Of a stretch of 64,000 nt of DNA, positions 34,719-42,740 are shown one piece after another (the first letter of the stretch is position 1; each line of letters begins with the position of its first letter). Position numbers and translations under genes: made by a program. Location of the stretch: NCBI RefSeq assembly GCF_001434145.1, contig NZ_AZED01000014.1:496001-560000 (forward strand). Reading direction: 5' to 3'. The notes beneath the pieces are model-generated. The model made no database searches, was not told the origin of the DNA, and saw nothing but the letters and a program-made list of their open reading frames with translations. The DNA comes from Lentilactobacillus otakiensis DSM 19908 = JCM 15040 (GTDB lineage Bacteria > Bacillota > Bacilli > Lactobacillales > Lactobacillaceae).

Positions 34719-35729
34719 TTAAAGTGAAGCAAACTTCAACAAGGTACGAACCATGTTGCAAGTGAAGCCCCATTCGTTATCGTACCAAGCAACAGTCTTA
34801 ACTAATTGGTTGTCACCGGCAGTAGTAACTTCAGTTTGAGTTGGGTCAAATACTGAACCATGAGGATCATCAATGATATCTGATGAAACGATTTCGTCAG
34901 CATTGTAACCAAATGCTTCGTTGTTTTCAGTATGTTTCTTCATAGCATCGTTAACTTGGTCAGCTGTAACTTTCTTGTCAAGTACAGTAACCAATTCAGT
35001 TAATGAACCATCAACAACGGCAACACGTTGTGCGTGACCCATAACTTTTCCATCAAGTTCAGGGATAACCAAGCCAATAGCTTTAGCAGCACCTGATGAA
35101 TGAGGAATAGTGTTGGCACTAGCGGTACGGTTGTTACGACGCTTCTTAGTCTTAGGACCATCAAGAATTTGTTGTGATGCAGTGAATGCATGAACAGTAG
35201 TCATGGTACCAACTTTAACACCGAAGTCTTTGTTCAAGAAGTAAAGCATTGGTGCCAAGCAGTTAGTAGTACATGAACCAGCTGAAACGATCACATCACT
35301 GGAATCAAGGATATCCAAGTTAACACCAGGAACAACAGTCTTAACAGCACCAGCAGGAGCTGAAACTAAGACACGCTTTGCACCAGCCTTGATATGTGCT
35401 TGAGCTTTTTCTTCTGAAGTGTAGAAACCAGTACATTCAAGTACGTAGTCAACACCATCATTCTTTACCCAAGGAAGGTTAGCAGCATCTTTTTCTGAGT
35501 ATACAGGAATTTCTTTACCGTCAACCACGATGCCCTTGTCAGTTGATGAAACATCACCAGGGAAACGTCCATGGGTTGAATCATACTTCAATAAATAAGC
35601 CAACATTGATGGAGTGGTCAAATCGTTAATTGCAACCACTTCAATTTCGTCGGAGTGCAATTCGTGAATCCGTTTGAAAGCCAAACGACCAATTCGGCCA
35701 AAACCGTTAATACCAATCTTTACAGTCAT
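34719..35729 (-). CDS. gap: Glyceraldehyde-3-phosphate dehydrogenase (type I)
   Basis: 336 residues from ATG 35729 ([29 protein letters not shown] 8 nt upstream). The active-site Cys is in [13 protein letters not shown] near residue 155, the substrate His lies about 27 residues later ([10 protein letters not shown]), and [13 protein letters not shown] closes the fold. It oxidises glyceraldehyde-3-phosphate with NAD+. No cggR gene precedes it, unlike many Firmicutes. Instead the upstream 200 bp carry two promoters, a palindrome and a cre site. Confidence 0.98.
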   Translation of the reverse strand: MTVKIGINGFGRIGRLAFKRIHELHSDEIEVVAINDLTTPSMLAYLLKYDSTHGRFPGDVSSTDKGIVVDGKEIPVYSEKDAANLPWVKNDGVDYVLECTGFYTSEEKAQAHIKAGAKRVLVSAPAGAVKTVVPGVNLDILDSSDVIVSAGSCTTNCLAPMLYFLNKDFGVKVGTMTTVHAFTASQQILDGPKTKKRRNNRTASANTIPHSSGAAKAIGLVIPELDGKVMGHAQRVAVVDGSLTELVTVLDKKVTADQVNDAMKKHTENNEAFGYNADEIVSSDIIDDPHGSVFDPTQTEVTTAGDNQLVKTVAWYDNEWGFTCNMVRTLLKFASL

Positions 35730-35784
35730 ACTAAGTTTTCCTCCTTTAGGAAATAAGAAAATATTAATACACAGTACAAACTTA

Positions 35785-35813
35785 ATCGTACCACGAAATG
35801 AAAACAAAGTCAG
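35785..35813 (-). promoter_or_regulatory. gap promoter P1 (proximal)
   Basis: CTGACT (35808-35813), 17 bp, TACGAT (35785-35790). The perfect palindrome TGAAC-AAAA-GTTCA (35821-35834) ends 8 bp upstream of the -35. Confidence 0.65.
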
Positions 35814-35820
35814 CACATTG

Positions 35821-35834
35821 TGAACAAAAGTTCA
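35821..35834. promoter_or_regulatory. Palindrome upstream of gap P1
   Basis: TGAACAAAAGTTCA, a 5+4+5 inverted repeat between the two gap promoters. It is a candidate operator whose regulator is unknown; it does not match the Bacillus CggR operator. Confidence 0.5.
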
Positions 35835-35873
35835 AAGTATGCATCGAGTAACCATAAATATTACCCAAATTCA

Positions 35874-35901
35874 AGTATAGCAGACCACCAAATAATTACA
35901 A
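35874..35901 (-). promoter_or_regulatory. gap promoter P2 (distal, extended -10)
   Basis: TTGTAA (35896-35901), 16 bp, TATACT (35874-35879) with TGC immediately before the -10. Confidence 0.6.
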
Positions 35902-35914
35902 TGCAATTGAATTT

Positions 35915-35928
35915 AGTAAACGTTTTCA
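35915..35928. promoter_or_regulatory. Near-consensus cre site upstream of gap
   Basis: AGTAAACGTTTTCA differs from TGWAANCGNTNWCA only at the first base. It lies upstream of P2 (centre about 54 bp before the predicted start), a place from which CcpA commonly activates glycolytic genes. It is also about 20 bp before the tRNA-Arg -35 box. Confidence 0.65.
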
Positions 35929-35948
35929 CGATCAATTTTTCTTTGTTC

Positions 35949-35977
35949 TTGAAAAAGTTCTCACTTTCTAGTATATT
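35949..35977 (+). promoter_or_regulatory. Promoter of tRNA-Arg
   Basis: TTGAAA (35949-35954), 17 bp, TATATT (35972-35977), 13 bp before the tRNA. Confidence 0.75.
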
Positions 35978-35990
35978 GGTATAGTAAGTT

Positions 35991-36062
35991 GCGCCCGTAG
36001 TGTAATGGATCGCACGTAAGATTCCGGTTCTTGAAATGAGGGTTCGATTCCCCCCGGGCGCA
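35991..36062 (+). tRNA. tRNA-Arg (anticodon CCG)
   Basis: A 72-nt cloverleaf with acceptor GCGCCCG/CGGGCGC and discriminator A, anticodon stem TAAGA/TCTTG with loop TTCCGGT (anticodon CCG) and T-arm GGGTTCGATTCCC. CCA is not encoded. It reads the CGG codon. Confidence 0.93.
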
Positions 36063-36070
36063 TTTTAAAG

Positions 36071-36206
36071 TGCGGATTTGGAAGCCAACGGATATAGTTT
36101 TACTGAGATTATCTCACAACTTCCTGATAAGACCGATGGATTTCAAGGTCACGATAATGCTTCACAATGTACCCATCAAAAGAGGCTGCAACAAAAGTGT
36201 TAACTT
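36071..36206 (+). pseudogene. Possible gene remnant after tRNA-Arg
   Basis: The frame from the codons GCG GAT TTG (36071-36079) stays open for about 45 codons and reads plausibly like protein (LEANGYSFTEIISQLPDK, then TDGFQGHDNAS) before it runs into the repeat hairpin at 36178 and stops. There is no ribosome site, and a stop codon lies two codons upstream. It could be the tail of a gene lost by rearrangement or deletion beside the tRNA, or chance. No family recognised. Confidence 0.25.
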
Positions 36207-36335
36207 TTGCTCCAGCCTCTTTTTTGTGGTTCCAATATTACTTAGTCAAAACGTGTTCAAATCGGCTGATCCCGGCCATTTAAGGGAATAAACCAACCAT
36301 TCCAGAACCGGAAATAATTGATTTATTCCCTTAAA
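36178..36335. repeat. Dispersed intergenic element, copy B
   Basis: A strong hairpin with T-run (AAAAGAGGCTG 36178-36188 / CAGCCTCTTTTTT 36213-36225) acts as a terminator on both strands. After GTGGT comes the 25-nt core at 36244-36268 (minus strand CAGCCG...CACGTTTTGACT), then GATCCCGGCCA. The 14-bp inverted repeat TTTAAGGGAATAAA (36279-36292) / its complement (36322-36335) follows. From 36178 to about 36285 it aligns with copy C at 38161-38272. The hairpin can terminate the minus-strand dioxygenase gene. Confidence 0.7.
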
Positions 36336-36374
36336 TTCTGGGATCAAAGCGCCCGTTTTCTCACTCTCTTATTT

Positions 36375-37307
36375 TTAATCTGGTACGGATGTTGGTTCTC
36401 TAACACCTTCAGTGAAATCAACACCCTCCTTAGCGTAAAAGTCCATGATTTCTTGCCGCTGAGATTCAAACTTTGGCGGCAGTGATAACCCTTGTCCCAT
36501 GGTTAGGATTGGTTCTTCCAGGCTAAAGCCCGGCGTGGTTGTCGCAATCTCAATTCGATTATCGCCGGGATCGCGGACATACAAACTCTTGAACCAGCCA
36601 CGATCGGCGTATTCCTCAATGTTCAGATGCTGCTCTTTGGCGATATCCCAGAACCTGAAGAGATCCGCCTTGGTAGGCGCCTGGATGGCAAAGTGGTCAA
36701 TACTGCCCCTGCCAAATCGTGTTCGAACATCCTGCTGATCGCTTTCAAACAGTTCGATTGACTGGCCATCTTCTAATGCGACCACGTTATTATCCACTGG
36801 AATTCCAAGCCAATTGTGGAAAAAGGCGCTGGTTGCTTCGGGATCTGGAACGTGAAGCTCAGTTCCCATTAGATGGGTAATCTGTTTCTCCGCAGGAATC
36901 CCATTGTCAGGAACCACTCGCATGTCAGTCAGTATTTCTGGAGTTTGCAATAGTTTCACTTCAACATTGTCTGGGTCAGAAAAAACAAGGCCATTTTCAA
37001 TACTTTCAGTTTCAACTGAGTGAGTTGCCAAACGATCCTTCCAAAAACCAAGACTGCCATTAGGGATCGATAACTTAATGTTATTGAAGAAATGTTTGCC
37101 ATCAGTTCGGTGACCTAATAAGGGCACCACAAAGAAAGTGACGACTGATCCCGGTGTTCCGAGATAATCCCCGTAAAATAAATGACGGATTCGAATATTT
37201 TCCTGGTTAACAGTATTTTTAACGAGACGCATCCCTAAAACCTGGGTATAAAAATCAATATTTTGCTGAGCATCTTTAGTCAGTAATGAAATGTGGTGAG
37301 TTCTCAT
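36375..37307 (-). CDS. mhqO: VOC-family ring-cleaving dioxygenase (MhqO-like)
   Basis: 310 residues with two vicinal-oxygen-chelate halves. The first starts HHISLLTKDAQQNIDFYTQVLGMRLVKNTVNQ and the second ITHLMGTELHVPDPEATSAFFHNWLGI. The metal ligands are probably His5, the His of DHFAIQAP and Glu in GDNRIEIAT. Similar proteins (MhqO, YkcA) open hydroquinone or catechol rings in quinone detoxification, usually under a MarR-type repressor. GGAGG lies 6-7 nt before the ATG. The promoter has an extended -10 (TGATACAAT), and the palindrome CTTATTATAAG at 37370-37380 upstream is a candidate operator. Confidence 0.85.
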   Translation of the reverse strand: MRTHHISLLTKDAQQNIDFYTQVLGMRLVKNTVNQENIRIRHLFYGDYLGTPGSVVTFFVVPLLGHRTDGKHFFNNIKLSIPNGSLGFWKDRLATHSVETESIENGLVFSDPDNVEVKLLQTPEILTDMRVVPDNGIPAEKQITHLMGTELHVPDPEATSAFFHNWLGIPVDNNVVALEDGQSIELFESDQQDVRTRFGRGSIDHFAIQAPTKADLFRFWDIAKEQHLNIEEYADRGWFKSLYVRDPGDNRIEIATTTPGFSLEEPILTMGQGLSLPPKFESQRQEIMDFYAKEGVDFTEGVREPTSVPD

Positions 37308-37369
37308 AGCATATCCTCCGATCCGATATTTGCTTGTTACTGTTATTGTATCACGATTGAATCCGCTTT

Positions 37370-37380
37370 CTTATAATAAG
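37370..37380. promoter_or_regulatory. Palindrome upstream of the MhqO-like gene
   Basis: CTTATAATAAG, an 11-bp inverted repeat upstream of the extended -10 of the minus-strand dioxygenase gene. It is a candidate binding site for a MarR-type quinone sensor; no regulator gene lies beside it. Confidence 0.4.
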
Positions 37381-37446
37381 CATTTTGGTTCTTGGCCTTT
37401 ACCGAGAACCCCTTATCAAATCATCGATGGAACGTGAGCAAAACAT

Positions 37447-37476
37447 TTGACCTTTTTTGACCAATAAACTATTATA
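37447..37476 (+). promoter_or_regulatory. clpP promoter with CtsR operator
   Basis: A direct repeat of TTTGACC at 37447-37453 and 37457-37463, spaced by 3 bp, is the exact complement of the CtsR consensus GGTCAAANNNGGTCAAA. It overlaps the -35 TTGACC (37448-37453), which is 17 bp from TATTAT (37471-37476). CtsR repression and heat-shock induction are expected. Confidence 0.9.
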
Positions 37477-37532
37477 TTAACATGAACTTGGTGCAAGCCA
37501 TCTTTCATAAAACCTATAAGGAGGCATCTTGA

Positions 37533-38126
37533 ATGAATTTAGTGCCAACCGTCATTGAACAATCCGCAGGCGGTGAACGTGCGTATGATATTTATTCACG
37601 TTTGCTAAAAGACCGTATTATTATGTTGTCAGGTCCTATTGAAGACGACATGGCTAATGCGATTATTGCCCAATTACTTTTCTTGGATGCTCAAGACTCA
37701 GAAAAAGATATTTACCTTTACATCAACTCACCTGGTGGTGTGATCACCTCAGGCATGGCCATCTACGATACAATGAACTTTGTTAAATCAGACGTTCAAA
37801 CCATCGTAATGGGAATGGCAGCATCAATGGCTTCTGTCCTTGCTTCTTCTGGAGCAAAGGGCAAGCGTTTTGCTTTGCCACATGCACAAGTCTTGATTCA
37901 CCAACCATCTGGTGGTGCTCAAGGTCAACAAACTGAAATCGAAATTGCTGCCGAAGAAATTCTCAAAGCTCGTAAGATGATCAATAATCTCTTAGCCGAG
38001 AATTCAGGTCAACCAATTGAAAAGATCAACAAGGATACTGAGCGTGATAATTACCTCACTGCTCAAGAAGCCGTTGATTATGGACTTTTGGATGGCATCA
38101 TGACCAGCAGTTCAGAGAAACAATAA
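37533..38126 (+). CDS. clpP: ATP-dependent Clp protease proteolytic subunit
   Basis: 197 residues starting [37 protein letters not shown] about 9 nt before the ATG. The catalytic triad is visible: Ser in [14 protein letters not shown] near 98, His in [14 protein letters not shown] near 123 and Asp in [14 protein letters not shown] near 172. It forms the degradation chamber for ClpX/ClpC/ClpE. It is CtsR-controlled. In related lactobacilli clpP follows whiA on the same strand; here it faces whiA, with an alcohol dehydrogenase gene between. Confidence 0.98.
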   Translation: MNLVPTVIEQSAGGERAYDIYSRLLKDRIIMLSGPIEDDMANAIIAQLLFLDAQDSEKDIYLYINSPGGVITSGMAIYDTMNFVKSDVQTIVMGMAASMASVLASSGAKGKRFALPHAQVLIHQPSGGAQGQQTEIEIAAEEILKARKMINNLLAENSGQPIEKINKDTERDNYLTAQEAVDYGLLDGIMTSSSEKQ

Positions 38127-38160
38127 TTCAGTTAGTTAATTGAATTTTGTTCGACATTTC

Positions 38161-38272
38161 AAAAGAGGTTGGAATAAAAGTGTAAAAGCTTTTATCCCAA
38201 CCTCTTTTTGTGGTCCCTTGCTATTCAGCTGAAACGTGTGGCAATCGGCAGATCCCGACCACTTAATAGCAA
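38161..38272. repeat. Dispersed intergenic element, copy C, with clpP terminator
   Basis: A hairpin with T-run (AAAAGAGGTTGG ... CCAACCTCTTTTT) terminates clpP. After GTGGT comes the 25-nt core at 38227-38251 inside an outer stem TTGCTATT (38218-38225) / AATAGCAA (38265-38272). Compared with copy B, several hairpin positions differ in a compensating way, so the fold rather than the sequence is kept. Confidence 0.7.
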
Positions 38273-38284
38273 AAATGCACCTGA

Positions 38285-38340
38285 TTGATAAAACTGAAAT
38301 GACCGACTAAAATGAAGTCGTAGTTAGTTAATAAATTAAC
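38285..38340 (+). promoter_or_regulatory. Promoter and palindrome before the alcohol dehydrogenase
   Basis: TTGATA (38285-38290), 17 bp, TAAAAT (38308-38313). The palindrome GTTAATAAATTAAC (38327-38340) lies just downstream of the predicted start, where a bound repressor could block transcription. Confidence 0.6.
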
Positions 38341-38370
38341 ATGATGGATTTACGAATAGAGGCCATGAAT

Positions 38371-39447
38371 ATGGATGCAAATACAACTAAAGAACAAACA
38401 TCGAAAACCACTGAGGAAACAATCCCCACAGAAATGAAGGCTTGGGAAATCGTCAAACCTGGATCAATTAATGGTGATGTTTCACCTTTGCGTTATACAA
38501 CCAAACCTGTGCCGCAGCCTAAACGAGGCGAAGTCTTAGTAAAAGTAATTGCGTGTGGGGTTTGCCACACAGATCTGCACGTTACTGAAGGTGATCTGCC
38601 AGTTCACAAAGAACATTTAACACCAGGCCATGAAATCGTTGGCCGAGTCGTTAAAATGGGTGACGAAACCCGGCGATTCAAATTAGGCGACCGAATTGGC
38701 ATTCCGTGGTTGCGCTGGACCTGCGGTGTCTGTGAGTACTGCCGCTCTGGACGTGAAAATCTCTGCCCCAATTCCTTATACACTGGCTGGGATCACGATG
38801 GTGGTTATGCAGAATATGTGACTGTTCCTGAAGGGTTTGCTTATCGAATTCCCGCTCGTTTTGACTCACTAACAGCCGCCCCACTACTTTGTGCAGGGAT
38901 TATCGGCTACCGGGCTTACGAACGGGCAAACGTTCCAGCGGGTGGCACGTTGGGCTTGTACGGATTCGGCGGTTCTGCCCATCTGACTGCTCAAATTGCC
39001 ATGAAGCAGGGAATTGAGGTCCATGTCTTAACTCGTGGTGAAGATGCCAGAAAATTTGCGCTGCAACTGGGTGCTGCTTCTGCCCGGGGAACTTACGATA
39101 TGCCACCAGTTAAATTGGATTCGGCAATCAACTACACCCCTGTTGGTGACGTGGTACCAAAAGCCATGGAAGCATTGAAGCCAGGTGGCACATTAGCAAT
39201 GGCAGGCATTCATTCAACTGACATCCCGCAAATGAGCTACCCAACCCATATCTTCCACGAAAAGAATTTAACCAGTGTTGAAAGTAACACCCGTCGTGAT
39301 GGCGAAGAATTCTTAACATTGGCAGATCGTCTGAACATTCATCCAGAAGTCACCGAATACCCACTGGCAAAAGCCGATGAAGCCCTTAAATATGTTTCAC
39401 GAGGAGATATCCGTGGTGCTTGTGTTTTGAGAGTGAGTGAAGGTTAA
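38371..39447 (+). CDS. Zinc-dependent alcohol dehydrogenase
   Basis: 358 residues from ATG 38371, chosen because GAGG lies 8 nt upstream. A polar N-terminal extension of about 20 residues precedes the catalytic domain: [16 protein letters not shown] with catalytic Zn ligand Cys, [12 protein letters not shown] with the His-Glu pair, and the structural Zn cluster [15 protein letters not shown]. The Rossmann part ([20 protein letters not shown]) binds NAD(P). It belongs to the group often named AdhA/adhP and probably interconverts aldehydes and alcohols. It is a single-gene unit with promoter, palindrome and terminator, inserted between clpP and whiA. Confidence 0.92.
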   Translation: MDANTTKEQTSKTTEETIPTEMKAWEIVKPGSINGDVSPLRYTTKPVPQPKRGEVLVKVIACGVCHTDLHVTEGDLPVHKEHLTPGHEIVGRVVKMGDETRRFKLGDRIGIPWLRWTCGVCEYCRSGRENLCPNSLYTGWDHDGGYAEYVTVPEGFAYRIPARFDSLTAAPLLCAGIIGYRAYERANVPAGGTLGLYGFGGSAHLTAQIAMKQGIEVHVLTRGEDARKFALQLGAASARGTYDMPPVKLDSAINYTPVGDVVPKAMEALKPGGTLAMAGIHSTDIPQMSYPTHIFHEKNLTSVESNTRRDGEEFLTLADRLNIHPEVTEYPLAKADEALKYVSRGDIRGACVLRVSEG

Positions 39448-39510
39448 ACCGTTTAAATAAATTCCAAAAATATCTGACAAATGAATAATGAATTTATCCG
39501 AGTTCAAACT

Positions 39511-39562
39511 AAAACCCGCGACAAGCCAAAACTTGATGTTTTGGAACTTGCCGCGGGTTTTG
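39511..39562. terminator. Terminator between the alcohol dehydrogenase and whiA genes
   Basis: AAAACCCGCG (39511-39520) pairs with CGCGGGTTTT (39552-39561), with further CAAG/CTTG and CCAAAAC/GTTTTGG pairing inside. It works on both strands. The rest of 39448-39679 shows nothing else. Confidence 0.85.
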
Positions 39563-39679
39563 TGATTCAAATTTTAAATTTGTTGGCTTTAATTACAGAA
39601 AACCTTACTGAATAGCGCCCAGAAACGATTTACCAGACCAGGTGGAACTGTTTACCGATTTCAGCAATCTCGCTAAAGC

Positions 39680-40624
39680 TTATAGTTCAGGCTCGAGTCC
39701 TTGGGATAACTTGCCAGCATATTCATTAATTTTTCTCAAGCGATGATTGACCCCGGACTTTGAGATTGGACCGCCTTCTACCAAGTCACCCAATTCCTTC
39801 AAGCTGACTTCGGGATGTTTGAGTCTGGCTCTGGCGACCTGCGCCAATTTAGGGTTCAATTTGTTCAGTCCAACCATCTCATCAATCATTTTAATGTTTT
39901 CAATCTGTTTGCTGGCTGCGTTGGCCACCTTATTCAAATTGGCGTTCTCGCAGTTAACCAAACGATTAACTGAATTCCGCATATCACGCACAATCCGGAT
40001 GTCCTCAAATTTCAACATCGAACTAGTTGCGCCAATCAGCTGCAAAAAGTCGGCAATTTTTTCGGCTTCCTTGAGGTACGTAATGTAGCCACTTCGACGC
40101 TGAGTGGTTCTGGCCTTTAAATGATACTTATTCATCATTTCGGCAATCATTTCATTGTGGTTTTCATACAGTGAATAGATCTCCAAATGATATCTTGAGG
40201 TCTCTGGATTGTTAACCGATCCGCTGGCAAGAAATGCGCCCCGCAAATATGAACGAATCTGCGAATCTTCCGTCAGCATGTGACTCGGCACCCGCTCAAC
40301 GATTGACGCCCCATCAAAAATACCCAGGTCGTCCAACAATTGGGTCGCTTTATTTTCAACTCTCAAAATGTATAGGTTATTTTTCTTGAGTTTCATCTTA
40401 CGGCGAACGCTCAGCTCACCTGTAATCCCGTAAAATTTGGAAAGTAATTTGTACATTCTCCTGGCAATTGCAGGATTTTCTGATGAAACATTCAAAACAA
40501 AATGGTGATTTGAAATTGAAAGGGAACCATTAATCCTAATCAGGGCCATCAATTCAGCCTTGGCGTTATCTCGGTGAACGGTCAAAGAAGTTAACTCCTT
40601 TTTGACCTCACTTGCGTATGACAT
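39680..40624 (-). CDS. whiA: DNA-binding protein WhiA
   Basis: 314 residues. An N-terminal LAGLIDADG-like homing-endonuclease fold (about 1-215, with [17 protein letters not shown] and YHLEIYSL) joins a C-terminal helix-turn-helix (about 225-305, [30 protein letters not shown]). It is linked in Firmicutes to cell division and chromosome segregation. It is the last gene of rapZ-yvcK-whiA. Confidence 0.95.
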   Translation of the reverse strand: MSYASEVKKELTSLTVHRDNAKAELMALIRINGSLSISNHHFVLNVSSENPAIARRMYKLLSKFYGITGELSVRRKMKLKKNNLYILRVENKATQLLDDLGIFDGASIVERVPSHMLTEDSQIRSYLRGAFLASGSVNNPETSRYHLEIYSLYENHNEMIAEMMNKYHLKARTTQRRSGYITYLKEAEKIADFLQLIGATSSMLKFEDIRIVRDMRNSVNRLVNCENANLNKVANAASKQIENIKMIDEMVGLNKLNPKLAQVARARLKHPEVSLKELGDLVEGGPISKSGVNHRLRKINEYAGKLSQGLEPEL

Positions 40625-40654
40625 GTGATTCCCTCCTTTTCTGCGTGAACAGTC

Positions 40655-41659
40655 TTACTTGTGATCGTCCAATGAACGACCTAATAAATTGATCAATTCA
40701 TCGGCAACTTCTTGCCCGTTATGGAATGCACCGCGGTCTTTCAACTCCAAAAAGTCAGCCGAAATAACTCGACAGCCCATTGCCCGTAAACCAGCAAAAT
40801 CATGCTTGACCGGCTGGGACACTTCATTCCATTTTTTATGATCGATGTACTCGGCCGGAACCTCTTTAATATTCACTAAAACAGTATTAATGAAATTCAT
40901 GCCCAGATGGCGGTTTAACACGCGAACGTGATCCGCCTCTGTAAAGTTTTCGGTTTCACCTTTTTGCGTCATAATATTACAAATATAGACGATGTCTGCA
41001 CTGGTGCGACGCAGGGCTTCACCAACATTTTCGATCATTAAATTAGGTAAGATGCTGGTAAACAGACTACCAGGTCCGAGGACAATCTGATCAGCGTTCA
41101 TAATCGCGTCAATCACCTGTTCCACAGCTTCCGGTTTATGAGAGTCATCAGTAGTCTCCACCCAAACGCGTTTGATCAATTTTCCCGCAGCAGTGATTTC
41201 AGACTCGCCGCTCATTCTTGTCCCGTCGCTAAACTCAGCGTTTAACTCTAATGGTTCGTTGGCCGCTGGATAGATATGACCATCAACTTTAAGCATTTGA
41301 CTCAATAATTGAACTGAGTCAAAAATGCCGCCTTTCATTTCTGAAAGAGCTGCGATGATCAAATTACCTAACGCATGCCCCGCAAAGAATTGGTCGGAAC
41401 TCTTGAACCTGTATTGGAACAAATCCAAATAGAGTTCTGGCATCTCGGACAATGCCACCATGACATTTCGAATATCTCCAGGTGGAACAACGTTAATGTA
41501 ATTTCTAAGGATTCCTGAAGAACCCCCATCATCGGCAACTGTGACAATCGCAGTGATGTCGACGTGCCGGTTTCGCAAATTTTTGAGGATAACCGGCAGA
41601 CCCGTTCCTCCACCAATCACGACGATCCGCGGTTGATGTGTATGAAGTGCATCAAGCAT
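40655..41659 (-). CDS. yvcK: YvcK/GlmR-family gluconeogenesis factor
   Basis: 334 residues with the nucleotide-sugar-binding opening [19 protein letters not shown], then [40 protein letters not shown] and [14 protein letters not shown]. Relatives bind UDP-GlcNAc and steer carbon into wall precursors by activating GlmS. The start ATG shares one base with the rapZ stop (TGATG), so the genes are translationally coupled. Confidence 0.94.
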   Translation of the reverse strand: MLDALHTHQPRIVVIGGGTGLPVILKNLRNRHVDITAIVTVADDGGSSGILRNYINVVPPGDIRNVMVALSEMPELYLDLFQYRFKSSDQFFAGHALGNLIIAALSEMKGGIFDSVQLLSQMLKVDGHIYPAANEPLELNAEFSDGTRMSGESEITAAGKLIKRVWVETTDDSHKPEAVEQVIDAIMNADQIVLGPGSLFTSILPNLMIENVGEALRRTSADIVYICNIMTQKGETENFTEADHVRVLNRHLGMNFINTVLVNIKEVPAEYIDHKKWNEVSQPVKHDFAGLRAMGCRVISADFLELKDRGAFHNGQEVADELINLLGRSLDDHK

Positions 41660-42543
41660 CAGTTACCCTCCTTTGTTTTATGTCGATCAATGTCACGATG
41701 AGTAATGTTGACCGGATACTTATCTTTTAAATCGTTTGCCAGTCGTTGGGCAATCGCAACAGATCGGTGTTGCCCACCCGTGCAGCCGATGGCAACTGTC
41801 AGACTGGCTTTACCTTCTTTTTGATAACCAGGTAGCGTGAATTCCATCATGTCCAAGAGCTTTTCATAAAATTCTTTAGCACCCTCGGAATTCATGACAT
41901 AATCCCTCACTGGCTTATCAAGACCGGTTTTGTAACGCATTTTGGCATCATAATACGGATTCGGCAAGAAGCGGACATCCATGACGATATCGGCATCTAG
42001 TGGCAACCCGTACTTGAAACCAAACGACATGACTTCCACGTGAAATGTGTGGGTTTCATCAGTCGATTCGAAATTATGAAAGACTTCTTCACGGAGACGG
42101 CGTGGTGCCATATTGGTCGTATCAACAACCAAGTCGGCAGCCTGTTTGACGTTAGCCAGCAATTCCCGCTCTTTCTTAATCCCATCAATCACCCGACCAT
42201 TGCGTGCAAGTGGATGGGCCCGGCGAGTTTCCTTGTATCGAGAAACTAACTTTTGATCAGACGAATCCAGAAAAATAATATCAACATTGTTGTCATCATT
42301 TTTCCTTAAATCATCGAACATATCGATGATTTCATCATAAAAGACCTGTGAACGCAGATCCATCACTAACGCAATTTTATTAATATCCCGCTCCATGTGG
42401 ATTAATTCTTTAAATTTTGGCAGCAGCGTTGGTGGCATGTTATCAACACAAAAGTAACCTAAATCCTCAAAGCTTTGCATTGCAACAGTCTTACCAGCGC
42501 CACTCATTCCAGTGATAATGACGAATTGGTTGTTAACAGCCAT
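41659..42543 (-). CDS. rapZ: RNase adapter protein RapZ / YvcJ (P-loop NTPase)
   Basis: 294 residues from ATG 42543 ([19 protein letters not shown], Walker A at 12-19; GAAAGGA about 7 nt upstream). Typical features are [66 protein letters not shown] and the C-terminal [18 protein letters not shown]. In Bacillus it binds nucleotides and affects competence; in E. coli it controls the GlmZ small RNA. It heads rapZ-yvcK-whiA. Confidence 0.96.
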   Translation of the reverse strand: MAVNNQFVIITGMSGAGKTVAMQSFEDLGYFCVDNMPPTLLPKFKELIHMERDINKIALVMDLRSQVFYDEIIDMFDDLRKNDDNNVDIIFLDSSDQKLVSRYKETRRAHPLARNGRVIDGIKKERELLANVKQAADLVVDTTNMAPRRLREEVFHNFESTDETHTFHVEVMSFGFKYGLPLDADIVMDVRFLPNPYYDAKMRYKTGLDKPVRDYVMNSEGAKEFYEKLLDMMEFTLPGYQKEGKASLTVAIGCTGGQHRSVAIAQRLANDLKDKYPVNITHRDIDRHKTKEGN

Positions 42544-42575
42544 AGTGATTTCCTTTCGTATAACGAACTTTAAAC

Positions 42576-42604
42576 AGTATAACATACCGGGCGTGTCATG
42601 TGAA
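42576..42604 (-). promoter_or_regulatory. Promoter of rapZ-yvcK-whiA
   Basis: TTCACA (42599-42604), 17 bp, TATACT (42576-42581) with TG one base before the -10. Confidence 0.75.
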
Positions 42605-42687
42605 CAGAGTGTGCTGAGTACCAACCGGCGGCGCAACCACTGAGCGAGGCAGGCCGTGACCAAGTCGTTGTCATAACAAAACCTAAC

Positions 42688-42726
42688 CAAAAAAGCCGTC
42701 CAAACGAAAATCGCTCTGGATGGCTT
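42688..42726 (-). terminator. Terminator of uvrA
   Basis: Minus-strand stem AAGCCATCC / GGACGGCTT (one mismatch) followed by TTTTTTGG. Between it and the rapZ promoter lies a GC-rich stretch (about 42600-42665) of unknown role. Confidence 0.82.
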
Positions 42727-42740
42727 CATAGATTTAAGCC

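Noticed and set aside
35821-35834. CggR operator before gap
   Set aside because: The palindrome does not match the direct-repeat CGGGAC/TGTCC pattern of CggR sites, and no cggR gene is present.
36070-36291. 73-codon plus-strand frame after tRNA-Arg
   Set aside because: It runs through the terminator hairpin of repeat B and has no ribosome site; the parallel frame listed as a possible remnant is more protein-like.
42544-42729. N-terminal extension of rapZ
   Set aside because: The extended frame covers the GC-rich patch, the promoter and part of the uvrA terminator; ATG 42543 has a ribosome site and matches the family start.
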